The notes under the pieces: model-generated | Told to the model about the DNA's origin: nothing | Database searches by the model: none | Seen by the model: only the letters and a program-made list of their open reading frames with translations | Shown: positions 48,801 through 58,799 of the stretch, piece after piece | How positions within the stretch are numbered: position 1 is the first letter of the stretch | How the letters are laid out: every line of letters begins with the position of its first letter | From: Mastacembelus armatus | Lineage: Eukaryota > Chordata > Actinopteri > Synbranchiformes > Mastacembelidae | Assembly (NCBI RefSeq): GCF_900324485.2 | Contig: NC_046641.1 | Span: 25,497,944 to 25,561,943, forward strand | Direction: 5' to 3' | DNA: 64,000 nt | Translations under genes and position numbers: made by a program

Positions 48801-51482
48801 GTCTGCAAACAAAAAACAACAAACAAACAGGTACTGGTCATCTATACAGTCTGCAAACAAACAACAACAAACAGGTACTGGTCCTCTATACAGTCTGCAA
48901 ACAAAAAACAACAAACAAACAGGTACTGGTCGTCTATACAGTCTGCAAACAAACAACAACAAACAAACAGGTACTGGTCGTCTATACAGTCTGCAAACAA
49001 AAAACAACAAACAAACAGGTACTGGTCATCTATACAGTCTGCAAACAAACAACAACAAACAGGTACTGGTCCTCTATACAGTCTGCAAACAAAAAACAAC
49101 AAACAAACAGGTACTGGTCCTCTATACAGTCTGCAAACAAAAAACAACAAACAAACAGGTACTGGTCGTCTATACAGTCTGCAAACAAACAACAACAAAC
49201 AAACAGGTACTGGTCCTCTATACAGTCTGCAAACAGAAAACAACAAACAAACAGGTACTGGTCATCTACACAGTCTGTAAACAAACAACAACAAACAGGT
49301 ACTGGTCATCTACACAGTCTGCAAACAAACAACAACAAACAAACAGGTAATGGTCATCTACACAGTCTGTAAACAAACAACAACAAACAAACAGGTACTG
49401 GTCCTCTACACAGTCTGTAAACAAACAACAACAAACAAACAGGTACTGGTCATCTACACAGTCTGTAAACAAACAACAACAAACAAAGGTACTGGTCATC
49501 TACACAGTCTGTAAACAAACACCAACAAACAAACAGGTACTGGTCATCTACACAGTCTGCAAACAAACAACAACAAACAAACAGGTACTGGTCATCTACA
49601 CAGTCTGTAAACAAACAACAACAAACAAACAGGTACTGGTCATCTATACAGTCTGCAAACAAACAACAACAAACAAACAGGTACTGGTCCTCTATACAGT
49701 CTGCAAACAAACAACAAACAGGTATTGGTCATCTATACAGTCTGCAAACAAACAACAACAAACAAACAGGTACTGGTCATCTATACAGTCTGCAAACAAA
49801 CAACAACAAACAAACAGGTACTGGTCCTCTACACAGTCTGTAAACAAACAACAACAAACAGGTACTGGTCATCTACACAGTCTGTAAACAAACAACAAAC
49901 AAACAGGTACTGGTCATCTACACAGTCTGCAAACAAACAACAACAAACAAAAAGGTAATGGTCATCTACACAGTCTGTAAACAAACAACAACAAACAAAC
50001 AGGTAGACCTACTGGTCCTCTATACAGTCTGCAAACAAACAGGTACTGGTCCTCTATACAGTCTGCAAACAAAAAACAACAAACAGGTACTGGTTGTCTA
50101 CACAGTCTGCAAACAAACAACAAACAGGTACTGGTCATCTATACAGTCTGTAAACAAACAAACAAACAGGTACTGGTCATCTATACAGTCTGCAAACAAA
50201 CAACAAACAGGTACTGGTCATCTATACAGTCTGTAAACAAACAAACAAACAAACAAACAGGTACTGGTCGTCTATACAGTCTGCAAACAAACAACAACAA
50301 ACAAACAGGTACTGGTCGTCTATACAGTCTGCAAACAAACAACAACAAACAAACAGGTACTGGTCCTCTATACAGTCTGCAAACAAAAAACAACAAACAA
50401 ACAGGTACTGGTTGTCTATACAGTTTGCAAACAAACAACAAACAGGTACTGGTCATCTATACAGTCTGCAAACAAACAACAACAAACAAACAGGTAGGCC
50501 TACTGGTCCTCTATACAGTCTGCAAACAAACAGGTACTGGTCGTCTATACAGTCTGCAAACAAACAACAACAAACAAACAGGTACTGGTTGTCTATACAG
50601 TCTGCAAACAAACAACAACAAAAACAGGTACTGGTCCTCTATACAGTCTGCAAACAAACAGGTACTGGTCGTCTATACAGTCTGCAAACAAACAACAACA
50701 AACAGGTACTGGTCGTCTATACAGTCTGCAAACAAACAACAACAAACAAACAGGTACTGGTCGTCTATACAGTCTGCAAACAAACAACAAACAGGTACTG
50801 GTCGTCTATACAGTCTGCAAACAAACAACAACAAACAAACAGGTACTGGTCGTCTATACAGTCTGCAAACAAACAACAACAAACAAACAGGTACTGGTTG
50901 TCTATACAGTCTGCAAACAAACAACAACAAAAACAGATACTGGTCCTCTATACAGTCTGCAAACAAACACTAACTAGTGTTAGTGCCAACATGAGGGAGA
51001 GTTAACTGTGGGACCAACACAACCACCAGCATTTGTGCTAACAGAGCTAACTACTATTAGCACTAGCATCTGTTAGCATGTTATAAGTAGTCACCGTGGC
51101 TCCTGAAACCCCGGGCCATGGGCAGCAGGCGGCCCCAGGGTTGTGGTTCAGGCTCCTCAGGGACAGACGGCAGGGTGACAGGGATGGTGTCCACACTGCT
51201 CAGGGTCCCAGAGCCGCTGGATGATTGGCTGCCCGAGGTAGGCGCGCTGGAAGAACTGGATCCAGTCTGGGACTGGGACTTGGTTTGGGACAGGGATTGG
51301 GTGGACTGGGTGGACTGAGCCTGAGACGGGGACTGGGTGGACTGAGCCTGAGACGGGGATTGAGTGGACTGACCCTGGGATGGGGACTGGGTGGACTGGG
51401 TGGACTGAGCCTGAGACGGGGACTGGGTGGACTGACTCTGGGCCTGGGGTCGGGCCCCCTCAGGTGGAACCTCTTCAGACAT
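42846..51482 (-). CDS. chek2: CHEK2 (Chk2), DNA-damage checkpoint Ser/Thr kinase
   Basis: Fourteen coding exons (descending): 51482-51095, 48706-48582, 48494-48362, 47876-47786, 47481-47385, 46608-46555, 45132-45068, 44958-44859, 44749-44663, 44483-44320, 44213-44088, 43975-43890, 43529-43465 and 42956-42846; 563 residues. The N-terminus is a long SQ/TQ cluster, the ATM/ATR target region. The FHA domain follows ([46 protein letters not shown]). The kinase domain shows the Gly loop [18 protein letters not shown] Lys, [26 protein letters not shown] and [11 protein letters not shown]. The usual DFG is DFN here (VTDFNQSRI). The C-terminus has a basic RRKRGRDEG / AKRSQ nuclear signal. Chk2 halts the cell cycle and triggers repair or apoptosis. 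Four introns contain tandem arrays on their acceptors. Polyadenylation signals correspond to 42744-42749 and 42765-42770. Confidence 0.96.
44959..45060 (-). repeat. 31-bp triplicate copying the acceptor of the CHEK2 MEGGELF exon
   Basis: Three units (starts near 44959, 44990 and 45021, with the same motif again at 45052). In transcript sense each reads GTGTGTGTTTCAG/GGTGGAGGGGGTTAATG. The true acceptor reads GTGTGTGTTTCAG/GATGGAGGGGGGTGAAC. They fill nearly the whole 109-bp intron. Confidence 0.92.
45133..46485 (-). repeat. Purine/pyrimidine-asymmetric minisatellite in CHEK2 intron
   Basis: 1.35 kb of roughly 24-26 bp units (GACAAGGACAGGAGACAGAG on plus, hence CU-rich in the transcript). It abuts the acceptor of the [10 protein letters not shown] exon. 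The unit CTCCTGTCCTTGTCTC resembles the junction CTCCTGCAG/CCTTGTCT lacking CAG. Long ORFs on both strands are by-products of the repeat. Confidence 0.92.
46609..47275 (-). repeat. 41-bp minisatellite copying the acceptor of the CHEK2 TEIEILQ exon
   Basis: About 16 units. In transcript sense each holds GTCCAATCACAG/ACAGCGACAGCAGAAAC. The true junction is GTCCAATCACAG/ACGGCGACACGAAACGC. Each unit thus repeats the splice acceptor plus about 15 exon bases. Confidence 0.93.
48707..50975 (-). repeat. 48-bp minisatellite copying the acceptor and start of the CHEK2 FHA exon
   Basis: 2.27 kb, about 47 units of mostly 48 bp (some near 37, 44 or 45). In transcript sense each unit reads TTGTTTGTTTGCAG/ACTGTATAGACGACCAG TACCTG, matching the true acceptor and the first 27 or so exon bases (DCIEDQYLF). 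The frame [16 protein letters not shown] is open through a 48-bp unit. Confidence 0.95.
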
Positions 51483-52384
51483 TCTGCAGTTCTGGAGGTC
51501 AGACACATTAGAGGACATCAGTGAGTCTGTGGCCCCAGACCCCCATTCTAAATGTCATAGACCTGCCCCAAAACCCACCAGAGTTTAAATACTGGAATTA
51601 TTACAGTACACATCTATCACAGCTCAGCACCAGACTCCATTTAAAAATTCTATAATTTAAGAACATCATGCTTACTGTTGACACTAACAGAAAAATGAAA
51701 GTAATATTTATTGATGGGTCGATCACAGGATTAGTATCAACTGTACTAGTTAAGGTTTGGGGATGGCATTGGTAACCAACAGTAGTTCAATCACAGACAA
51801 CATCTGGGCAATTTATCCATCCGTCTCCGGAACATGAGCGTTTTCTTATTTCAGAAATTTACCAAATGTTTCAGACGCTTCTCTTCAATCGGCTCAACCT
51901 GACGCTCATAAACCAGAACCAAATTCAGTCCCATCAAGAAGGTGTCGGTCTGTGCAGCAGACGGAGCAAATTTCAACTATGCGGTTTCTAAAGTTCGTTA
52001 ACCGGTGAGTTGTTTCTACTCCAAACTGACGGTACCAGGGCTGCAGACGTGGACTGATCCGGGACAGGGTCCAGAACCAGTCCAGGGCCGTACTGGTTTA
52101 TTAATCCCGCCCACCGCCTGTCCATCACAATGAGCTGAAGAGCCCCACATCAGACCTGAGTGCAAACCAAAACCAAACCACCCGGATCTACCCCGCTCCA
52201 CCGCTAGCGACACATCACTGCCGGCCCAGAGTGGGTCGATCCGAATTAAACTGGGATAGTGCACGAACATCAATCGGACACTCACAGGTGCGACAGTCCG
52301 CTGCAACCGGACTCTCCTCCGGGTCTCTGCAGGTGAACTAACCGGGCCGAACTCCCCCAAACCGCACACGTGCAGGGACAGTTT

Positions 52385-52605
52385 CACCGGGATCGCGCAG
52401 CAAAGCTATTTCCTCGTGCCGTATTTTCCTTTACGCCATGTGACAGTCCCAGCCAATGGGACGTTAGAAAGTGGATCACGTGAGAGTAACACTGTCTGTT
52501 TCCGGATGTGATTTTTCTCCTGCTGGAGAGAAACGCGGGACCAGGACCACACAATGCTCGAGAACTGAGTCCACCTGCCTGTGCGCGTGTCCACCTGGTG
52601 TAATC
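52385..52605. promoter_or_regulatory. Bidirectional promoter between CHEK2 (-) and ENTR1 (+)
   Basis: The ENTR1 start codon is at 52606, and CHEK2's 5' exon must lie left of here. The block holds a CCAAT-type CAGCCAATGGGACG (52451), an E-box TCACGTGAG (52477), an ETS-like TTCCGGATGTG (52500) and no TATA box, typical of a shared housekeeping promoter. The CHEK2 noncoding first exon, probably within 51.9-52.4 kb, could not be delimited. Confidence 0.6.
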
Positions 52606-55600
52606 ATGTCCAAACACAGGACTGGCGCTAAAACTCTACTAATCACAGACGGTAAGTTCAGTCTGGTCCAGGTTCAGTTTCTGTGTCTTGGTGTAAAAGT
52701 TTTCCAGGTGAATCAGGACGAGTGGGGGGGTGACTGAAGACGGGGAGGATCATAACCAACCCAGGGGTCGAGGGTCATTCTCCTTGTTTCCTGCATTCTG
52801 GCAAATTTAATGAATGAAATTAACGAAATACTAAGTTCAGGGTCCAGGATCCAAACTGACGCCAACACTTTTGTTCTCCAGATGAGGAGGTGGAGGCTGG
52901 GGAGCTGAACCCGTTCTCTTTCAAAGAATTTCTACGCTGCAAGAACCGGGACCAGGACCAGGACCAGGACCAGGACCAGACACACATTAAGGTACAGGAA
53001 CTACAGTGTGTGTGGTCTAGTTAAGTGTTCTGTGGAACGTTCCTTGAGATATTTCACTGTGATTTGTCTATACAGATAAATCTGAATCCAATAAAACTGA
53101 GAGCAGGGGGAGAATTAAAGTGTCTGTGGGAAGCACTGACAGCTAAGACTTGATACCGTCCTCTGTCTTTTCGGGCAGAGCTGGACAACCAGGGAAAAAC
53201 CAAACAGTTGGTGTGTGGAGCTTGGGTAACTCATTGCAGTGTAAACAACTTAGAGACGTTTTAGGACGCTGCTCTGGACAGAGCTGCCAGGACTGGCTGT
53301 GGGGGCGCAGTCTGGACCTGACGCCCCTCTGTCTTTGTCTGTGGTGGGGCGGGAGGCAGCATCCTGTCTGTCTGACTGACTGACTGTGTCTGACTGTCTC
53401 TCTTTCTGACTGACTGTCTGTTTGACATTGACTGACTGTGACTGACTGATTGTCTGTCAGACTGACTGTCTGTGTCTGTCTGTCTGAGACTGACTGTCTG
53501 TGTCTGTCTGTCTGACACTGACTGTCTGATTGACTATGTCTGTCCAATCAGGTGGAGGCGGAGGAGGAGGGGGAGGGGGAGAGGGGGTTGAGCTTCCAGT
53601 CAGGTGTCAGCAGCACCTTGTCCCTCTGCACAGAGGAGGAGGACTCTGAAAAGGAGACCAGGTGAGTGAATCTGAGTTGCTCATTGTTTGACTGGTTCCT
53701 GTTGCAGTCAACAGGTGTTCCTAATAAACCGACCGCTGCCAGGACTGAATATTTCTGATTAAATTTTCAGGTTCTCCTCCAAGCCCGAACTCCAGCAGAG
53801 AAAAGGAGGAGAGAACTTTAAAGGAGATGATGAGACCTTTAAGGTGGAATCAGTCACCTCCTGTGGGATTAGCACTCCAGTTCAACAGGTACCACACTCT
53901 TCTGGGCTGGAAACTACCATGTTGTGTCCTGGGATCTGTTGCTTAAAACCAGTGGGACCACTTTGTCCTTCACGTTCCACACTCCTCCAGTTCCTTGTAA
54001 TCCCTGTTTGGCTTTCTCTAAGGCCTCTGTAAGTCTGAATTTGGGCTCTAGTATAGCATCAATGCCTTCATGACCAAGAATTGCCTGCACACCCATGAAG
54101 CCAGATGTTGTCCTGTACCAGGAGGAACCCAGGGCCAACTTGACCAGAGTAAGGTCTGACAGTTGCTCTGAGGATTTCACCCTGGTTCCTCACAGTAGAC
54201 GGCACCGCTGGCCATGACCCACCACCAACCCAGTCATGCTGGATGATATTACAGGCAGCGTAACATTCACGACAACGTCTCCAGACTCTTTCATGCCTGG
54301 CACATGTGCTCGGTGTGAACCTGCTCCCATTTGTGAACATTAACCTGCCGATTCTGGTGCTCTCTGGCGAATGGCTTTCGAGAGACATGGTGCTGGGCTG
54401 TGAGCACAGGTTGTATTAGAGGATGTTGGACCCTCTTGCCTCTGTTCTGGAGTCTGTTTCTGACAGTTTGCTCAGAGTCCTGCACACCAGCAGCCTGCTG
54501 GGGGTCACTTTGCAGGACTGACAGACTTCCTCCTGTTCCTTCTTGCATAAAGGAGCAGATACTGGTCCTGCCGCTGGGTTGTTGCCCTGTCCAGCTCTCC
54601 TGGTATGATGTCCGATCTCCTAGTATCTCCTCCATGCTCTTGAGACTGGAGGACATAGCAAACCTTCTTGCATCTGCACGTATGGATGTGCCATCTTGGA
54701 GTAACAGGACTACCAGTGCAAGACTGACTGGGCTGCAGGTTCCACCTCATGCTACCAGCACTAAAAGGACACCAGCCAAACACAAAACCTGAGAAGAACC
54801 TCCATGTAAAACCATGTACCCCCTTTTTGGGGGTTGTCTTGCTTTTGCCTCTGTGTTGCACTTGTTTCACTTTCCTCTGCACCAGAGCAGGTGAAACTGA
54901 TTCAGTCACTGGTGCATCCTGAATGGACAGACTGATATCCCTGAAGTTCATCTGACTTGTGTGAGGATGTCGTGGTCCCTAAGTTTTTGAGCAGTTAGTT
55001 GTGCAAATGTCCTTTTGAATATTTTACAGTCAACTTTGTTCTTGGTTTTATTTCTGTTGCTTTGTGACGAGCTGAATCATTATTATTCTGTTACAGCTGG
55101 AGGAGGAGAACATGTTGCTGAGGAGAACCATCAGGGACCTGCAGAGGAGATCGAATGCTAATGAACGCAGGTGGGCACCAGCCAATCACAACAGTATTAA
55201 TAAACCAATCAGAGATGCTGAGATTCTGACCCAGCATGCCTCTGTGTCTCCACTCCATCAGGGTGCAGGAGCTGTCAGAGGAGCTGCTCCAGAGGAGGCG
55301 TCAGGAGGAAAAGGAGGCAAAGGACCTGGAGAGCATGGTTCAGTCTGTGGAGCAGAATCTCCACCTGATGACGGTACATGAATTGATGCAGCTGCACTTC
55401 CACACCACATTCCTGATTAATCACTGATCAGTTACCACATCTGTCAGTGTTAGAGTTGCTCACTTTATTAGGTCCACCTGCACGAACTAACAGGTTTACT
55501 ACAAAGTACTTTGTATTCAGTTTATCAGACATGTTCAATTCAGATTTCTATACCTGTCTGTAACTTTGTGTCTGTACCTTTGTGTATGTACCTCTCTCTC

Positions 55601-56878
55601 TGTCTGTACCTGTCTCTGTGTCTGTCTGTACCTTTGTGTATGTACCTCTGTCTCTGTCTGTAACTGTCTGTACCTTTGTGTATGTACCTGTCTCTCTGTC
55701 TGTACCTTTGTGTATGTACCTGTCTCTCTGTGTCTGTACCTTTGTGTATGTACCTGTCTCTCTGTGTCTGTACCTTTGTGTATGTACCTGTCTCTGTCTG
55801 TACCTTTGTGCCTGTACCTTTCTCTGTCTGTACCTGTCTCTGTGTCTGTACCTGACTCTGTGCCTGTATCTGTCTCTCTCTCTGTCTGTACCTATGTGTC
55901 TGTACCTGTCTCCGTGTGGCAGAAGCGAGCAGTGAAAGCAGAGAACAGTGTTTCCAAACTGAAGGTGGAGCTGCAGCAGGTGCAGGTGAGTGAGTTTTAT
56001 TGATAATGGATTGTTGATCAGATGACTGATGAAGGGACAGAAGAAAACAACTTGTCCTTTGATGTTAGAATAAACTTTAAACTCAACCGTTAAGTAGAGA
56101 GTGGATCACTGTCATTTCTTGTTTATAAAACAACGGAGCTTTTATTTTCTCAGCAGACAGATGGTAGAAGTCCATTATTGTGACCAGGTGTGTCTGTGTC
56201 CCAGGCAGAAGTGGAGTCTCTGCGGGCAGAGAGCAGCCGTCTGAAGGCGGCAGAGTCTCACATCGTCACGATGACGCAAAATGCTCAGGTAGCATCAGAT
56301 TACCTGAACAAGATGTCAAGCCGTGCACACTCTTCCATCCGGTTAGTGTCTGCTGTCAGAAAGCCAGGTAGACTACTAACAGACAGTCTCTAGGGACAGG
56401 CTGACTCACTGGCTGTAGATAGACATACCACAGTCTCTACAGACAAGAAGACTGCAACAATCTAGTCCTCAAGGGCCACTCTCCTGCTGGTTTTCCGACT
56501 GTCTCTCCCCTGCCCACTGCGGACACACCTGATCCAGGTAATCAGCAGTGCATAGGGCATGGATAGCTGGAAAACAAGCAGGGCAATGGCCCCTGAGGAC
56601 CATGATTTGGCCTCCTCTGCCCTACAGACAGACACCACAGACAATGCAGGTGTGTGTAGAGGAGACCAACTTAGACTGCAGTCTGTTGTCACAGTTCACT
56701 GTCCACCACAGGCTCAGCAGCAGGGAGATGCACAGTCGCTGCCACTGGAGTCAGCTCTGACCTGAAACGGTCTCTGTGTGTGTCCAGGAAGTTGTTAGAG
56801 GAAGCAGAGACGCTGCATCTGGTCTCTCAACTCCTGCAGTCCATTGACAAGATCTCACACCTCAACCCAGAGTCCTGA
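52606..56878 (+). CDS. entr1: ENTR1 (SDCCAG3), endosome-associated trafficking regulator
   Basis: Nine coding exons 52606-52651, 52882-52991, 53552-53661, 53771-53888, 55097-55170, 55262-55373, 55923-55985, 56205-56341 and 56788-56878, giving 286 residues. An N-terminal acidic segment leads to LNPFSFKEFLRCKNRD, matching the NPFSFREFL motif of mammalian ENTR1. A (Asp-Gln)n run follows. The C-terminal half is coiled coil: LEEENMLLRRTIRDLQRR, ESMVQSVEQNLHLMTKRAVK, TQNAQVASDYLNKMSS and EAETLHLVSQLLQSIDKIS. ENTR1 acts in endosome-to-surface receptor sorting, cytokinesis and ciliogenesis in mammals. It is shorter than the 435-residue human long form, mainly in the N-terminal half. Intron 4 holds a Tc1 relic; a TGTCTG array abuts the exon 7 acceptor. 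The polyadenylation signal is at about 57177. Confidence 0.93.
53370..53545. repeat. TGAC/TGTC tandem array in ENTR1 intron 2
   Basis: CTGACTGACTGTCTGTCTG-like tetramer mixture, running up to the TCTGTCCAATCAG acceptor of exon 3. Confidence 0.9.
53930..54965 (-). mobile_element. Decayed Tc1/mariner-type DNA transposon in ENTR1 intron 4
   Basis: On the minus strand, strings such as GACCAGTATCTGCTCCTTTA, GCAGGTTCACACCGAGCACA, GTCTGGAGACGTTGTCGTG, GTTGGCCCTGGGTTCCTCCT and GAAGGCATTGATGCTAT are hallmarks of a widespread fish Tc1-like transposase gene. The reading frame is broken in several places and the region expected to carry the last catalytic Glu is not recognisable. Borders are approximate. 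Confidence 0.75.
55555..55915. repeat. TGTCTGTACCTTTGTG minisatellite in ENTR1 intron 6
   Basis: Degenerate units of about 30-33 bp (CTGTACCTTTGTGTATGTAC, CTGTCTCTCTGTGT). It abuts the acceptor CCGTGTGGCAG of exon 7. Unlike the CHEK2 arrays, no exon bases are included. Confidence 0.9.
56455..56620. mobile_element. Palindromic MITE-like element in ENTR1 intron 8
   Basis: The ends TAGTCCTCAAGGGCCACTCT and AATGGCCCCTGAGGACCA are imperfect inverted repeats, and the interior CACACCTGATCCAGGTAATC matches a familiar short fish MITE with long inverted repeats. Confidence 0.65.
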
Positions 56879-57182
56879 ATTCCTTCAGACCACTGCGACA
56901 CATCCTCCAGACGCTCATCTGACAAGGAGGGATGTGGTTGTCATGGAAACAGTACAGAAAGGTCAGAGGTCAGAAGGACCCTTCACAGGGGTTTTATTTT
57001 AAAAGGAAGACTCACTTGTATTTAATCTCTGATGACATCACAGCAGCTGGTTGCTGATTGGTTGGTGTGTTGGACAGTTCCTGTGGACACAAACACACTG
57101 ACCAGTAACAACAGCAGGACTGTGTGTTTGTAACTAATTAAATTCATCCCGCAGCCATGTTATTAACTCTGATTTATAATAA

Positions 57183-58514
57183 ACTGTCCAATCAACAGCT
57201 TGTTCCTGTTCTGATGATTGACATCCAGCAGGAAAAAAACTGATGGGTCTGATTATAGAAACGCAGCTGGTTATTCCGGTGACTTCCTGCAGCCAAATGT
57301 TACCTGATCAGTGGGACCAACGCTGCTGCCAACTGATCTCAGACTTGTACACTTAAAACTGCAGGAACCTCACACTAAACTACGGTTTAAACTACAGGAA
57401 TATCACATTAAACGAGAAGAACCTCACACTAATCTAAAGGAACCACACATTAAATCACAAGAACCTAATACTAAACTACAGGAACCACACAATAAACTAC
57501 AGGAACTTCACATTAAACTAGAAGAACCTCACACTGATCTAAAGACACCACGCATTAAACTACAGGAACCTCACATTAAACTAGAAGAACCTCACACTGA
57601 TCTAAAGGAACCACATATTAAACTATGGAACTTTGCATTAAATAACAAGAACACCAACGTTTTCCGGTGCTTGTGCCAGTTCACAGCTGGCTCAACTTGG
57701 GAACCAAGATCCAGTTTGTTTTTCCAGGGGCTACCGAGCCAGAGAACCACATACAGACATCACTGGATCTGTCCCAGTCAAACAAGCTCTGCTGCATCTT
57801 GCTCCAAATTAAACCAGCGGCACATCAGTCCTGTTAGAATAAACAGCGCTGTGTGACACTGGCGGGCGGAGCAGCAAGTGCAGCGTGCAGATGGACGAGC
57901 TAATGCTAACATTGGTAACTGCACTGCCACAGGACAGGAGGGTCATCTCCTCCCTCCAGTCAACAGAAACTGCAGGTCAAGCAACAAAACAAAAGGCAAT
58001 GTTATAATAAACCTCAGCACAGGGCTTTTATTGGTAATGATCAGTGTAACTCTAGATGAGGTTCTAACGATGATACACTGAACTGAATATCATGACAACT
58101 AAATATTACCTGCTTCATCTTCTCAACTGAACTTCATCCTGTATGTCCACCTGAGTCTCTGTGGAAAAGAAAACAAATTTGATGATAATGTTAGATGAAA
58201 ATACAAAATAGTGAAAAAGTGAACTTAGTGTAGATCAGGGTACCTGCTGCTGCTGCTGTTTAGAAACAGACTGGTACTTTGACACCTTAAGACCATAGGT
58301 CTGTGGACAGCTGTGCATGCACATTTCAGTGTTTAAGTCTTATGGGAACTGCAACGCAGTCCATGATCACATGTTCATCTATCACATCCACCTCACGGGT
58401 GTCCACATAGTACTGGACATCTCAGTCTGTTCTTCCCCAGCTGAACCTACTCCGCCTGCTGGTGGATGAATGGAACTACATATAAAAAACCAAAAACATG
58501 CAGCTTCTTCTGCG
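57183..58514. other. Intergenic region between ENTR1 and the CCDC180-like gene, with a 21-bp array
   Basis: From about 57345 to 57640 there are roughly fourteen degenerate units (ACTACAGGAACCTCACATTAA / CTAAAGGAACCACACATTAA) of 21 bp. They create a 181-codon ORF with heptapeptides like KLQEPHI, with no splice context or homology I know. The rest shows no supported gene. A tandem duplication ACTACACCTCATGACATCAC occurs near 58530-58575. Confidence 0.6.
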
Positions 58515-58614
58515 GTTTATTGACAAGCATCACTACACCTCATGACATCACAGTGTCACTACACCTCATGACATCACAGTGTACACAACCAATCATCTGT
58601 ACTGAGCTCACACA

Positions 58615-58758
58615 TTAATGTGAGTGCTGCTGTCTGTGTTTCAGATTGTATATCTCTGATCTCCAGTGTGCGCTCCAGCTCTGAAGTTCGCTCGTTTGTC
58701 TTCGTTTGTCATCGTCTGATCGTGACAATTCCACCGTGGACAGCTGCTCGAACCGCTG

Positions 58759-58799
<41 letters not shown>

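Noticed and set aside
48516-50973. Cys/Phe-rich and Gln/Asn-rich ORFs in the 48-bp array
   Set aside because: Repeat translation; retained only as the decoy-acceptor finding.
46609-50975. Possible CRISPR array, because of regular 41-48 bp units
   Set aside because: There are no unique spacers between repeats, the setting is a vertebrate intron, and units include splice sites.
51225-51524. 99-codon Gly/Leu-rich plus-strand ORF
   Set aside because: Antisense shadow of the repetitive CHEK2 SQ/TQ exon.
53150-53547. ORFs across the ENTR1 TGAC array on both strands
   Set aside because: Simple-sequence by-products with no homology and no agreement with ENTR1 phase.
54505-54951. 148-codon minus ORF in ENTR1 intron 4
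   Set aside because: Part of the decayed Tc1/mariner element; not a host gene.
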